Shown piece after piece: positions 17,817 through 27,422 of a DNA stretch of 64,000 nt. Origin of the DNA: Jilunia laotingensis. Its GTDB lineage: Bacteria; Bacteroidota; Bacteroidia; Bacteroidales; Bacteroidaceae. The stretch spans positions 310,001 to 374,000 of the forward strand of contig NZ_JACRTF010000001.1 of NCBI RefSeq assembly GCF_014385165.1, given 5' to 3'. The stretch's first letter is position 1; each line of letters starts with the position of its first letter. The position numbers were made by a program, and so were the translations under genes. The notes under the pieces are model-generated. The model was not told where the DNA came from, did not search any database, and saw only the letters and a list, made by a program, of their open reading frames with translations.

Positions 17817-19439
17817 TTATCTTACAACAATTTTACTAACAATTTCCTGATCATCAAAACTGATATGAATGACATAGACTCCCTGAAGTAAACTTAAAGG
17901 AACAGAAGTCGTTGCATTCGAAATAGAAATCATGCTTTCATGAATGACTGCACCACTGATATCAGCTATTTTCAATTTGGCAAGACCTTCTGAAACTGCT
18001 TTGCCGAAAATATGAAGAGAACCTTCCGAATAATAAATCTCATCATTTTGACTCAATACCGAATTTTCAATTCCACTAGCTAAAACACCCAATTTACCGT
18101 CCAACGAGATGTTCTGCCCATATACTTCCGTATTAGTTTCCGATGACCAGAAAACACAAATTTGATCTTCATGAACACATGTAACTCCCCGTAATTTATA
18201 ATCCAGATTACTGCAAAGTTCCTGTGTCCATTGCACTTGCCCATTTTGATCCAGCTTTTTTGCCATGATTTTATCCTTCACCGCACTGTCCTGATAATCA
18301 GAATAAATCAATATACATCCTTGATCATCCGTAATTACAGTTCCATATGTATAAAATCCAAACATCCAATTGAGGTCTAATTCAATTCCTTCCTTCCCCC
18401 ATTGAGGATCACCAAAATAATCATACTTATTCACAAAATGCCTCTGATCATCTCCTCTTTGCTTATTCCATTGGCAAACAATCGTTTTATTCTGTGTATC
18501 AATGCCAATATGTCCACAAGAATGGAGGGCACTCCCATCACCGGTAACAACAGATTGCATCCCCATCATGGTTTCACCATCAGCACTTACCCGTTGAATA
18601 CATACATAATGTTCCGATATACCAATAGCACGCGCATAACATATCGCAAAGCCTCCCTCGCCATCTGAAAGCATTTGAGGTTCTACATGCCCATTCAATG
18701 TCAGGCCATCTTCAATGACAACTTCTTTCTCCCAAATTGCTTCACCATAAGTGTCAAATCTTTGGGCACGCAATCCACCTCCAAACCAAGTAAGTATAAA
18801 ATCATCTTCACCTGTTGCAATAAAATTCCCCATTATGCCACCAAATTCAAGATTTTGTGCCCACTCTAATTCCCCGTCTTCATTTATTTTTTGCATGCAA
18901 AACAATCCATTAATAGCATCAGAATAGCCAATTATTATGGAACCTGCATTAGTTATTCCAATTCTTGGACGCATACCTTGGTGTGACTTACATGGGATAG
19001 CGACCCCATCGATTCCCCAAAGATAATTTCCTTCCTGATCTATTTTGTAAACATAAGGTTTAAAATCAAGTAAAGTTTCAAGATCTGTCCGCGAATCACT
19101 ATAAGCAATAATTGCACATCCGTCCGATGATGTTTTCATATCAAAATCGGTTGTATAAGAAGCAGCTGGATGTTCGCTTACAAGAATACCGCCTTTGTCC
19201 CATAATAAATTTCCATTCTTATCAAGCAATTGCAACCTTGTCTGACCACCTTTCCCCTCATAAGTAGTCCAAGATACAAACATTTTGCCATCTGTGGTCT
19301 TAGCAACTTTAATGCTTCCGGGAGTGGCTCCCTTTTGATCTGAAAGTTGTAAATTGACTGAAGGATCATCCGACCATTGTGCCTGCATGGCAGTTGCATA
19401 CAGTACAACTAAAACCATTAATACTAAAATTCTTTTCAT
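17817..19439 (-). CDS. Secreted beta-propeller-like protein with T9SS-like C-terminus (module 2)
   Basis: A 540-residue protein with a signal peptide (near AMQAQ). The body is a series of blade-like repeats with the pattern xxLDKNGNLLWDKGG, KIDQEGNYLWGIDG, RFDTYGEAIWEKE, KYDYFGDPQWGKEG and KLDQNGQVQWTQE. These resemble PQQ/WD-type propeller blades with a Gly-Asn-x-x-W turn. The last 75 residues resemble a T9SS-type C-terminal domain (LAKLKIADISGAVIHE, LLQGVYVIHIS, SKIVVR). It lies between the Omp28-type and giant CARDB genes with gaps of 29 and 27 bases. No catalytic residues are evident. Confidence 0.75.
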   Translation of the reverse strand: MKRILVLMVLVVLYATAMQAQWSDDPSVNLQLSDQKGATPGSIKVAKTTDGKMFVSWTTYEGKGGQTRLQLLDKNGNLLWDKGGILVSEHPAASYTTDFDMKTSSDGCAIIAYSDSRTDLETLLDFKPYVYKIDQEGNYLWGIDGVAIPCKSHQGMRPRIGITNAGSIIIGYSDAINGLFCMQKINEDGELEWAQNLEFGGIMGNFIATGEDDFILTWFGGGLRAQRFDTYGEAIWEKEVVIEDGLTLNGHVEPQMLSDGEGGFAICYARAIGISEHYVCIQRVSADGETMMGMQSVVTGDGSALHSCGHIGIDTQNKTIVCQWNKQRGDDQRHFVNKYDYFGDPQWGKEGIELDLNWMFGFYTYGTVITDDQGCILIYSDYQDSAVKDKIMAKKLDQNGQVQWTQELCSNLDYKLRGVTCVHEDQICVFWSSETNTEVYGQNISLDGKLGVLASGIENSVLSQNDEIYYSEGSLHIFGKAVSEGLAKLKIADISGAVIHESMISISNATTSVPLSLLQGVYVIHISFDDQEIVSKIVVR

Positions 19440-19468
19440 TTGTATTTTATTTATTTGGGTGATTATAT

Positions 19469-21112
19469 TTATTCGATTACTATTTTTCGTGTCATAAGTT
19501 TACCTGCAACCTTAATACACATCAAATAAGCTCCTTTGGGCAGATTATCAAGATGAAGAGCATTATCGGAGGATGCCTTCACCTCCATCACTGCCTCTCC
19601 AACCAAGTTGTAAACAACAATGTCTTTACACAATCCTTTGTCGTCAAAAAACACGGTTTTGGTATTTACATCATAGAAAAACTCCATTACATCTTCAGTC
19701 AAACTTCCTATTCCGGCAGGAATCACATTTTCCATTTTAAAATAGACATCATGTTCTGCAGTCTTATAATCAGCTTGTGTAATAAGTTTGTGTTTGCCGG
19801 TTTCCTCAATTTGTTCCAGTTTGTAATATCCATTTCCATTTTCTCCGGCAATACCATTGCCTCCGGCATCATAAAAAATCAATTGGTAACAATCATCCGA
19901 ATCAATAGATAATATTCGCTTATAAAATTGACGTGGTTCATTGTAACTTTTCTCCTCATCAACTACATCTCCTGCCGAATTGAAAAGTTTCCAACTGATC
20001 TCTTCCGGTTTCTTATCGGTAAAAAGAGTCAACTGCACTTGATTCTTGATAACCAACGAATTTTCAAATGTGGTAACATATTTCTCGCTGCAACCTTCTG
20101 TTCCGTTAATATCCGACAACCAAATCTCGACTTTATTCATCGCTGATCCTTCTGCCAATTGGTATTCAGTAAAATCAGGTGAAACGATCTGCTCATTTTC
20201 AAGATACTGAAGTTCACCACTCCAATCCGTTTGTTGTATGCAGTCATTAATGCTAATATTCAATTTAGCGGATGTCATAGGATTCTTCCCTATGTTTCTA
20301 AAGCGAATTTTAGGAGTAAAATGAGGAGTGCATATTTTAGAAGGAACATTTTCCACCAAAACAACTTTTGCTGCATCCGTCTTATCCGTTGCACGGGGAG
20401 CATAAGCCGCCTGATAAACCTGATGATTGCTGATATCCTGAATAAAAGCAACGATAGCCAATTCCTTTTCGTTATAGAAACCACTGATCTCCCACTCATC
20501 TTCAAATACATCTTGCTGACCTGCTTGCATCTGGTCTGGCAATTCGTATCCATTAGCATCCGGCAGCATCTTGCGGAAAATATTTGTATAATGCAACTTA
20601 TTCTGTTCGGATGTTACCTCTTCTTCAACAACTGCTACAAAAAGACGAAGGTTTGCATTCTCAATAGTTTGGATTGCAGTTGATATAACCTTAACAAACA
20701 ACTTGCCATTCTCTGTTTTCGATTCTAAACCGAGATTTATTTGTATCGGCTCCTGCAAGTAGTTATCAATTTCATCAGATATAGTACTCGCAACGGTTCG
20801 GACAGGAGTCCCATTCAAATTGATAAAGGGCACACCTGTTACATCATAAAATTTGATTCTTTCATCCTGACTTTCCTGTTGATTCAGATAGAATTCATCA
20901 TTGGAAGCAGGCCATCCCACATGGTACTGAATGCTTACGACTTCACCCAATCTGACCATAAGAAGAGAATCCAGCCGGGGGCTGAATGCAATGCAAGGTC
21001 CACACTTTGTATTGGAAAATTCTTCAAGAAGAACCAATCTGGGTGACTGAGCATAAAAAAAAGGAGTCATACAAATCAGAATAAGAAAAAATAGTGTAGT
21101 CTTCTTTTTCAT
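19469..21112 (-). CDS. Omp28-like secreted protein with CGPC thioredoxin motif (module 2)
   Basis: A 547-residue protein with a signal peptide (near FFYAQ). Directly after it comes an Omp28-type thioredoxin-like domain: LVLLEEFSNTKCGPCIAFSP, then YHVGWPASNDEFY and VTGVPFINLNG with the cis-Pro-like VP. The intact CxxC suggests redox activity or a structural disulfide. The central part is beta-rich. The C-terminus (IVVYNLVGEAVMEV, LPKGAYLMCIKV, MTRKIVIE) is T9SS-like. It is the first gene of the three-gene operon, facing the divergent TPR/HTH regulator gene that starts 322 bases away. Confidence 0.85.
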   Translation of the reverse strand: MKKKTTLFFLILICMTPFFYAQSPRLVLLEEFSNTKCGPCIAFSPRLDSLLMVRLGEVVSIQYHVGWPASNDEFYLNQQESQDERIKFYDVTGVPFINLNGTPVRTVASTISDEIDNYLQEPIQINLGLESKTENGKLFVKVISTAIQTIENANLRLFVAVVEEEVTSEQNKLHYTNIFRKMLPDANGYELPDQMQAGQQDVFEDEWEISGFYNEKELAIVAFIQDISNHQVYQAAYAPRATDKTDAAKVVLVENVPSKICTPHFTPKIRFRNIGKNPMTSAKLNISINDCIQQTDWSGELQYLENEQIVSPDFTEYQLAEGSAMNKVEIWLSDINGTEGCSEKYVTTFENSLVIKNQVQLTLFTDKKPEEISWKLFNSAGDVVDEEKSYNEPRQFYKRILSIDSDDCYQLIFYDAGGNGIAGENGNGYYKLEQIEETGKHKLITQADYKTAEHDVYFKMENVIPAGIGSLTEDVMEFFYDVNTKTVFFDDKGLCKDIVVYNLVGEAVMEVKASSDNALHLDNLPKGAYLMCIKVAGKLMTRKIVIE

Positions 21113-21152
21113 ACGTAATCTGAGTTTTTAAGATTAATACTAAAAATTTCCA

Positions 21153-21160
21153 CAAATATA
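21153..21160 (-). promoter_or_regulatory. -7 element of the module 2 operon
   Basis: On the minus strand this reads TATATTTG, 40 bases before the ATG at 21112. The 322-base intergenic region 21113-21434 contains this box, the divergent regulator promoter at 21373-21405, and otherwise AT-rich sequence in which I see nothing clear. Confidence 0.55.
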
Positions 21161-21372
21161 AATTGAGGCTTCCAGAAGAAAGAAAAAGTCACCATAGCAT
21201 AACTACGCCAACAGAATTTAGCGAATCCAAACACTACGGCAATATATCATAACTAACTAATATACAACAAATAGCAGAACCATATAAAACAAATACCCCA
21301 TCAAGGAAGTATACTTTTAAACCTATAGAAAAGTTTACGAATAATCAACAAAGAAAGAAAACATAGTGAATA

Positions 21373-21405
21373 TTTGTAGAATCATATTGTTTTTCACTAT
21401 ATTTG
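21373..21405 (+). promoter_or_regulatory. Promoter of the module 2 regulator
   Basis: TTTG at 21373-21376, 21 bases, then TATATTTG at 21398-21405. The ATG at 21435 is 29 bases downstream. This argues against the GTG start at 21366, which would lie upstream of the transcript. Confidence 0.75.
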
Positions 21406-21434
21406 TTTCCACAAAATTGTTAGAAAACAAAGCG

Positions 21435-23267
21435 ATGAAACTATATAATACCATCAAAACACTACCGTTTGCTTATAATCTGTATAGAAACAAACGCTTC
21501 TTTTGTCTTTTAGGCATTCTAATGGCTATTAGTTTTACCATCCAAGCAAAAGACCAACAGATTACAATACTCCAACAAACAAAATCCATTATTCAAAAAG
21601 AGCCCCTCCCGGAATCCACGAAAAAAGAATTGGAACAAAGGATAGACTCCATAACAAAATCGGGCCAAATCTCAGAGAGTGCATTCGTCAAAATGATCAG
21701 CAATATAGGAGTCCAGTTGAGAGAGAAAGGTACCTTAACGAGAGCCGTCGAGCTTTATCTGACAGTAATAGCATATTATGAGCAAAAAACGGACTTATCG
21801 AAAGATGAAATAAAATCACTTATTCTATTTTACATACCACTTGGCGCATGTCATGATGACCTCGGTTTATCAAACAGAGCGATGGATTATTATTTGAAAG
21901 CACTTTCTCTTTCTGAAAAATATAAATTCGAAGATCAAAGTGCAGTAATATACAATAATATAGGTAGCATATATTTCAAAAAAAACGATTTGGATAAGGC
22001 ATTAACATTTTTGGAAAAAGCATTAGCAATCAATAAGAAAAACAATAATAAACAGGAATTATTTTACAACTATAACAATTTAGGAGGAATTTATATAACC
22101 CGCAATATGGAAGACCGCGCATTGGATTATGCACTTGAAGCCATCCAATTGTTGGATAAACAAACGGATGCATATTTATACTATTTCATGCAAACCAATA
22201 TAGCCGGTCTCTACTTGATGAAAAATGAATATGCATTAACCATGAGCTACTTACGAAATACTATGATCCATCAACAAAAATACGGTTTCCATTCCGATCT
22301 CATACAAACCTATAATTTACTTTCTGAAACTTTTGACAAAATGGGACGAAAAGATTCTGCATTCATATATTTAGAAAAGGCATTGTCGGAATCCCAAACC
22401 CTCCCAAACAGACAAATAGAAAGTACTCTTCAACGCAAAATGGCAAAATTTCATTCAACTAACGGAAATTACCAGAAGGCATACGAGGCACTGGAAACTG
22501 CTGCTATTATCGGAGACTCCATATCTGCTGCAGACAATAATAAAAAGATCACCAATATGGAGCGCGTTTATGATGCTGAGAAAAAAATGCAGGAAAACGA
22601 GTTACTGATTAAAGACATCAGTTTGCAGAAAGCTACTTCGGACCGTCTTTGGATCATTATGGCAGCTTTTGCCTTCTGCCTAATAATCACGATAGTTCTT
22701 CTTATCTACCATTCTATGAACAAAGAAAAACAAAGGAAAACTCAAACAATATTAGCACAACAGCAGTCATCACTTTTTGAAAAAGAAAAAGAACTGCAAA
22801 ATCAAAAAGAACAAGAATTAAGCCATATTATCGACCAACGTAACCGTGAACTTACTTCTTACACCTTATATATGATAAAAACGAACGAATTCATATCCGA
22901 CATCAACGAAGAGTTAAAACAATTACTTTTGGAGCTTAATCCCAGAGACCGTCAACATAAAAGCCAAATACAAAAAACTCAAATCAAACTCCAACAACAG
23001 AGTTCAACAAACAACTGGGATGAATTCCGGTACTATTTTGAACAAGTCCATCCGTCATTCTATAAAAATCTGGAACAGAGCTATCCGGACTTGACCATGA
23101 AAGAAAAACGTCTCTGTGCTTTTCTCCGCTTAGGACTCTCGTCTAAAGAAATTGCGGCCATCACATTCAAAGAAGTAAGAAGTGTGGAATCAGCCAGAAA
23201 CCGTTTACGCAGAAAATTAAATATTAATCTTGAAGAAAATTTAATCGAATTTATATCCCGAATCTAA
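21435..23267 (+). CDS. Membrane-anchored TPR regulator with LuxR-type HTH (module 2 regulator)
   Basis: A 610-residue protein from ATG 21435. The signal/anchor is at about residues 24-42 (FCLLGILMAISFTIQA). TPR repeats follow, with textbook motifs (AVIYNNIGSIYFKKNDLDKA, LFYNYNNLGGIYI), to about residue 390. The transmembrane helix is near 405-427 (WIIMAAFAFCLIITIVLLIY), followed by a Gln/Lys-rich coiled coil. The C-terminal HTH at about 553-605 (KEKRLCAFLRLGLSSKEIAAITF, then SARNRLRRKL) is GerE/LuxR-like. It is divergent from the three secreted-protein genes at 21112-13152, its probable targets. The upstream GTG frame is rejected because the promoter lies within it. Confidence 0.85.
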   Translation: MKLYNTIKTLPFAYNLYRNKRFFCLLGILMAISFTIQAKDQQITILQQTKSIIQKEPLPESTKKELEQRIDSITKSGQISESAFVKMISNIGVQLREKGTLTRAVELYLTVIAYYEQKTDLSKDEIKSLILFYIPLGACHDDLGLSNRAMDYYLKALSLSEKYKFEDQSAVIYNNIGSIYFKKNDLDKALTFLEKALAINKKNNNKQELFYNYNNLGGIYITRNMEDRALDYALEAIQLLDKQTDAYLYYFMQTNIAGLYLMKNEYALTMSYLRNTMIHQQKYGFHSDLIQTYNLLSETFDKMGRKDSAFIYLEKALSESQTLPNRQIESTLQRKMAKFHSTNGNYQKAYEALETAAIIGDSISAADNNKKITNMERVYDAEKKMQENELLIKDISLQKATSDRLWIIMAAFAFCLIITIVLLIYHSMNKEKQRKTQTILAQQQSSLFEKEKELQNQKEQELSHIIDQRNRELTSYTLYMIKTNEFISDINEELKQLLLELNPRDRQHKSQIQKTQIKLQQQSSTNNWDEFRYYFEQVHPSFYKNLEQSYPDLTMKEKRLCAFLRLGLSSKEIAAITFKEVRSVESARNRLRRKLNINLEENLIEFISRI

Positions 23268-23357
23268 GCCTCTCTAAATTTTCTCCTTTAGCTTTTAGTA
23301 GTTGTCTCCAAAAAAATCAGTATCCTCATCCAAACATGAACCAGCTAGATAAAAAAA

Positions 23358-23388
23358 TCCCGTCTGCAACAATTCTATGCACACGGGA
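23358..23388. terminator. Terminator between module 2 regulator and panD
   Basis: Arms TCCCGTCTGCA and TGCACACGGGA pair with one mismatch around a 9-base loop. A-run on the left and T-rich sequence on the right allow function in either direction. The flanking genes are convergent. Confidence 0.75.
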
Positions 23389-23419
23389 ATCTTAATCTAT
23401 ATACAAAGATAACATTGTA

Positions 23420-23773
23420 TTATTTCACCACACTGTTTGTCACCGGATCTGGGAAGATCACTGACGGTTTAAAAGATTTAGCCTCTTCAAAATCCATTAA
23501 TGCGTATGACATGATAATCACAATATCGTTCGGTTGTACTTTACGGGCAGCAGCTCCATTCAAGCAAATTTTACCCGAACCGCGTTCACCTTTGATAATA
23601 TAGGTTTCAAAACGCTCTCCGTTATTATTGTCAGCGATATAAACCTTCTCACCGGCAATCATGTTCGCTGCATCAAGCAAATCTTCGTCAATCGTTATAC
23701 TACCCATATAGTTAAGATTGGCTTCAGTCACTCGCGCGCAATGAATCTTCGACTTCAACACTTCAATCATCAT
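23420..23773 (-). CDS. panD: Aspartate 1-decarboxylase
   Basis: A 117-residue pyruvoyl enzyme that converts L-aspartate to beta-alanine for pantothenate and CoA synthesis. The N-terminus [20 protein letters not shown] is followed by the self-cleavage site Gly-Ser in YMGSITID, which generates the pyruvoyl group; [19 protein letters not shown] is the conserved C-terminal core. It starts 20 bases after the panC stop, so panC-panD form an operon. ATG codons occur at residues 1 and 2; either may be used. Confidence 0.98.
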   Translation of the reverse strand: MMIEVLKSKIHCARVTEANLNYMGSITIDEDLLDAANMIAGEKVYIADNNNGERFETYIIKGERGSGKICLNGAAARKVQPNDIVIIMSYALMDFEEAKSFKPSVIFPDPVTNSVVK

Positions 23774-23793
23774 AAGGATTTGGTCTTTTTAAT

Positions 23794-24642
23794 TTAAACT
23801 TCCTTGTATTTTATATTATCAATGAGTCTGACTTCTCCACAGAATACTGTTATACAGCCTACCGCATATGAAGTTTCGTTCCAATCTCCAATCTTCTGTA
23901 AAGTGTTCCCATCGACTATCTCAAAATACTCCAAACGCAACCCTGAGGTAGCATTGATGGCATCTTCTACCATCTGTTGTGTCTCACTCACAGAATGATC
24001 GGCTGCAAAGGTAAGACTTTTAAATAATGTCCGGGAAATATTTAATGCATTTTCACGTTCTGCCGCTGATAAACGGGCATTACGACTACTGAGGGCTAAT
24101 CCATCCTCTTCACGCACAATAGGACAACCGACAATCTCCAAATCGAATTTCATCTGACGCACCATTTCACGAATAATTGCCAACTGCTGAAAATCCTTTT
24201 CACCGAAATAAGCACGATAGGGTTTTACAATATCAAACAATTTACTCACAATCTGGCATACACCATTAAAATGGCCAGGACGGAAAGCCCCCTCCATCAC
24301 CGTATCAAGCGGTGCATAACTAAAACTACGTGTATCGGGTTTAGGATAGATCTCTTCGACTGAAGGTGCAAACACAAAATTTACTTCACAGGCATCCAGT
24401 AATTTACAATCGGCATCTAATGTACGAGGATATTTCACCAAGTCATTTTTATCATTAAACTGAGTAGGGTTTACAAAAACACTGACTACCGTTACATCAT
24501 TCTCATTTACACTACGCTTAACAAGTGATGCATGCCCAGCATGCAGGGCACCCATAGTAGGTACCAAACCTACCTTTTTCCCCAGTACCTTCAGAACTGA
24601 TAACTCAGTCTGTAAGTCCTTGATCGTATGTATTACTTTCAT
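23794..24642 (-). CDS. panC: Pantoate-beta-alanine ligase (pantothenate synthetase)
   Basis: A 282-residue enzyme that condenses pantoate and beta-alanine with ATP cleavage. It has the HIGH-type motif in [18 protein letters not shown], and [21 protein letters not shown] and [13 protein letters not shown], all diagnostic. The start is at [10 protein letters not shown] (24642); a 21-residue upstream extension is not supported by family length. It is cotranscribed with panD, giving both branches that feed pantothenate. Confidence 0.98.
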   Translation of the reverse strand: MKVIHTIKDLQTELSVLKVLGKKVGLVPTMGALHAGHASLVKRSVNENDVTVVSVFVNPTQFNDKNDLVKYPRTLDADCKLLDACEVNFVFAPSVEEIYPKPDTRSFSYAPLDTVMEGAFRPGHFNGVCQIVSKLFDIVKPYRAYFGEKDFQQLAIIREMVRQMKFDLEIVGCPIVREEDGLALSSRNARLSAAERENALNISRTLFKSLTFAADHSVSETQQMVEDAINATSGLRLEYFEIVDGNTLQKIGDWNETSYAVGCITVFCGEVRLIDNIKYKEV

Positions 24643-24827
24643 TTTAATTGGTTTATAATTCTTTCTTGTTTGAAAAACGATGCAAAATAAACCATTATTT
24701 ACCATATAAAGAAGAAATATCGTAAATTAATGCAAAAGTTAGCGGGAACGTCAGCTACGGGGTACATTCAATCACATCTGATATACAAGCACTTAACAAT
24801 TCATAAGGAATTATACAGCCCGTGAGC

Positions 24828-24859
24828 TTGCTTTAATGCCCGTTTTTTTTATATCTTTG
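24828..24859 (+). promoter_or_regulatory. Promoter of the GT5-like gene
   Basis: TTG at 24828-24830, 21 bases, TATCTTTG at 24852-24859, and ATG 29 bases downstream. This is a good Bacteroides-type promoter. Confidence 0.8.
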
Positions 24860-24888
24860 CAGAATAAATTACGAGAAGGATTGCTATT

Positions 24889-25716
24889 ATGACAAAGGCG
24901 AACAAAGTTTTATTTATTACACAAGAGATTACTCCTTATGTTTCAGAATCTGAAATGGCAAAAGTAGGCCGATATCTTCCACAAGCCATTCAGGAAAAAG
25001 GCCGGGAAATCAGAACTTTTATGCCCAAATGGGGAAACATTAATGAGCGAAGGAATCAATTGCACGAAGTGATACGTCTCTCCGGTATGAATTTGATTAT
25101 TGATGATACTGACCATCCATTGATCATTAAAGTTGCTTCCATCCAGTCAGCCCGTATGCAAGTTTACTTCATAGATAATGACGACTATTTCCAGAATCGC
25201 TTACAAGCTACTGATGAAAACGGAGTGGAATATGATGATAATGATAGCCGTGCCATCTTTTATGCCCGTGGTGTACTCGAAACAGTAAAGAAACTTCGCT
25301 GGTGTCCGGATGTAATTCATTGTCATGGTTGGATGACTGCATTGGCTCCTTTGTATATCAAAAAAGCTTATAAAGATGAGCCTTCATTCCGTGATGCAAA
25401 AGTAGTATTCTCATTATATGAGGATGACTTTAAAAACACCTTTAGTAGTGATTTTGCAACAAAATTGATGCTAAAAGGAATCAATAAAAAGGATGTAGCC
25501 ATGCTGAAGGAACCAGTAAACTATACTACCCTTTGCAAACTTGCTGTAGATTACTCTGACGGAGTTATTCAGAACAGTGAGCATGTAAATGAAGACGTTA
25601 TAAATCACGCGCGCCAATCTGGTAAATTGGTACTTGACTATCAGTCTCCCGAAACGTATAGCGAGGTTTGCAACGAGTTTTATGATAAAGTTTGGGAAAC
25701 TGAACAGGATAAATAA
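24889..25716 (+). CDS. Short glycogen/starch synthase-like protein (GT5 N-terminal half only)
   Basis: A 275-residue protein. It aligns by eye with the N-terminal Rossmann half of GT5 glycogen synthases: VLFITQEITPYVSESEMAKVG at the start and DVIHCHGWMTALAPLYIKK in the middle. The usual ADP-glucose motif K-x-G-G-L is altered here to KVGRYL (Lys25-Leu30). The whole C-terminal GT-B half, with its E-x7-E region, is missing; family enzymes are about 470 residues or more. The gene ends cleanly with no remnant downstream, so this is probably a stable short form, not a fresh truncation. Catalysis looks doubtful; a regulatory or binding role in glycogen metabolism is an inference. Confidence 0.75.
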   Translation: MTKANKVLFITQEITPYVSESEMAKVGRYLPQAIQEKGREIRTFMPKWGNINERRNQLHEVIRLSGMNLIIDDTDHPLIIKVASIQSARMQVYFIDNDDYFQNRLQATDENGVEYDDNDSRAIFYARGVLETVKKLRWCPDVIHCHGWMTALAPLYIKKAYKDEPSFRDAKVVFSLYEDDFKNTFSSDFATKLMLKGINKKDVAMLKEPVNYTTLCKLAVDYSDGVIQNSEHVNEDVINHARQSGKLVLDYQSPETYSEVCNEFYDKVWETEQDK

Positions 25717-25734
25717 AGTTGAATCAAGATTACA

Positions 25735-27309
25735 ATGATCATGAAAGTAAAATATCTATGGATCGTGTTTTTTGTGTCACTGACTTTCTTTAGTTGTGAT
25801 GATAACACAGGTACTTTGGGATTGGATATGTTTCCCGGCAGCGACCAGAATATTAATGGTAAATTAGCCACATTCGAAGTAACAACCAAATCAGAATTAG
25901 CTGAAAACACATTCGCAAAAACAAGTATCGGTTATCTGGGAAAATTCACAGACCAAGACTTTGGATATTATGAAGCAGGGTTCCTCACGCAGTTCCACTG
26001 TAATGAGGGTTTTCATTTTCCAGTAGTATGTGATCCTAAAAACGAAGCAGACCGCAATAACCCTAAAGCCATAATGGTTAAAGACGGAATTTACCGTACA
26101 GAATTAATCTTAGGGTACAGTACTTATTTTGGTGATTCCCTTACTGCCTCCCGGTTGAGTGTTTACCGTTTGAATAAAAGTTTAGACAAGGAAACAGCTT
26201 ATTACACAGACATTGATCCGGGAGAATTTTACTCTAAAAATGATCCGGTCGCCTTATTAGGTCGAAAAGCTTACACTGCAGTAGACTTATCAGTGTCCGA
26301 TTCCATCAGAAAAAGTAGCGGTTATTATCCCAGTGTTACCGTTACCCTTCCGAACTCTTTAGGTGAGGAAATTTTAAAAGCAAGCAGACAGGCTGATAAA
26401 GAAAATGTAGACTTTGCCAATAAATTCAGTGAATTATTAAAAGGAGTTTACGTAAAAAATGACTACGGAGATGGAACCATACTTTATATCAACCGAATTC
26501 AGCTAAATGTAGTTTACGAAATATTTGTTAGAGACACTTTAGGAGTTATAATACCGAAGAAATATGACAGCAAAGTAGACTCCACAGCTTATGGTTACCG
26601 TTCTTTCACTGCTACCAAGGAAATTATTCAGGCAAACTCGTTCAAGAACGATGAAAGTAAGCTACAGGAGAAGTTGAACGATAAAACCTGCACTTACCTT
26701 AAAACTCCTGCAGGTATCTATACTCAAGCTACCTTGCCACTTATAAACAAAGACCCAAAAGGTAAAAAAGGTGTACTCGATTCGCTAGGTAATGATACGC
26801 TGAATACAGTTAAACTGTCATTTACCAACTATAACCAATCGAACAATAACAGTAAGTATAACATGACTGCTCCTACTTATCTATTATTGTTACGTGAGAA
26901 GGATAGGGATAAATTCTTCGAAGAAAACAAAATAAATGATGATGTCACTTCTTATATAGCAGTGCATAACAAAGTCAATACCAATCAATATGTTTTCCCA
27001 AACATAACCAGATTGATCAATACATGCAAGGCGGAAAGAGAGGCAGCAGTTCTTGCACTCCAAACGGATGGACGAATAGATGATATTTTAGGAGTTGATG
27101 GAAAACCGGTAACCACCATTGAAGCTTGGGAAGAAGTGACTAAATGGGATAAAATTGCCGTTATTCCAGTTACTATTACTACTACAACATCGAATCAGAC
27201 AGAGGTGATTATCAGTGTTCTTAATGATCTCCAACCCGGATATGCGAAGTTAAAAGGTGGAGAACAAGGAGGAAAATTGGCCTTGGATATAATTTATACA
27301 AGCTTTTAA
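25735..27309 (+). CDS. DUF4270 family lipoprotein
   Basis: A 524-residue protein with a lipoprotein signal ending FFSC, followed by DDNTGTLGLDMFP. That is the usual start of DUF4270 (PF14092) proteins of Bacteroidetes. The rest is a long beta-rich domain (YRTELILGYSTYFGDSLTASRLSV, FKNDESKLQEKLND). Function is unknown; a surface or periplasmic lipoprotein is likely. It begins 18 bases after the GT5-like gene and is probably cotranscribed. Starts at 25735 or 25741 are both possible. It ends at a 25-bp inverted-repeat terminator shared with the convergent GH57 operon. Confidence 0.85.
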   Translation: MIMKVKYLWIVFFVSLTFFSCDDNTGTLGLDMFPGSDQNINGKLATFEVTTKSELAENTFAKTSIGYLGKFTDQDFGYYEAGFLTQFHCNEGFHFPVVCDPKNEADRNNPKAIMVKDGIYRTELILGYSTYFGDSLTASRLSVYRLNKSLDKETAYYTDIDPGEFYSKNDPVALLGRKAYTAVDLSVSDSIRKSSGYYPSVTVTLPNSLGEEILKASRQADKENVDFANKFSELLKGVYVKNDYGDGTILYINRIQLNVVYEIFVRDTLGVIIPKKYDSKVDSTAYGYRSFTATKEIIQANSFKNDESKLQEKLNDKTCTYLKTPAGIYTQATLPLINKDPKGKKGVLDSLGNDTLNTVKLSFTNYNQSNNNSKYNMTAPTYLLLLREKDRDKFFEENKINDDVTSYIAVHNKVNTNQYVFPNITRLINTCKAEREAAVLALQTDGRIDDILGVDGKPVTTIEAWEEVTKWDKIAVIPVTITTTTSNQTEVIISVLNDLQPGYAKLKGGEQGGKLALDIIYTSF

Positions 27310-27353
27310 GTAGGGGAAATAAATGACAACAAGGCATTGAGTTTATTGAAGTC

Positions 27354-27405
27354 AATAAACACAGAGAGGATGGGATTATGTAATCCCATCCTCTCTGTGT
27401 TTATT
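27354..27405. terminator. Bidirectional terminator, perfect 25-bp inverted repeat
   Basis: Arms 27354-27378 and 27381-27405 are perfect reverse complements. The stem core is GAGAGGATGGGATTA. It lies between convergent genes ending at 27309 and 27423 and should terminate both. Confidence 0.9.
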
Positions 27406-27422
27406 CTATTATCTCAATTGAC

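Noticed and set aside
21366..21434. GTG-initiated N-terminal extension of the module 2 regulator
   Set aside because: The -33/-7 promoter at 21373-21405 lies inside the extension.
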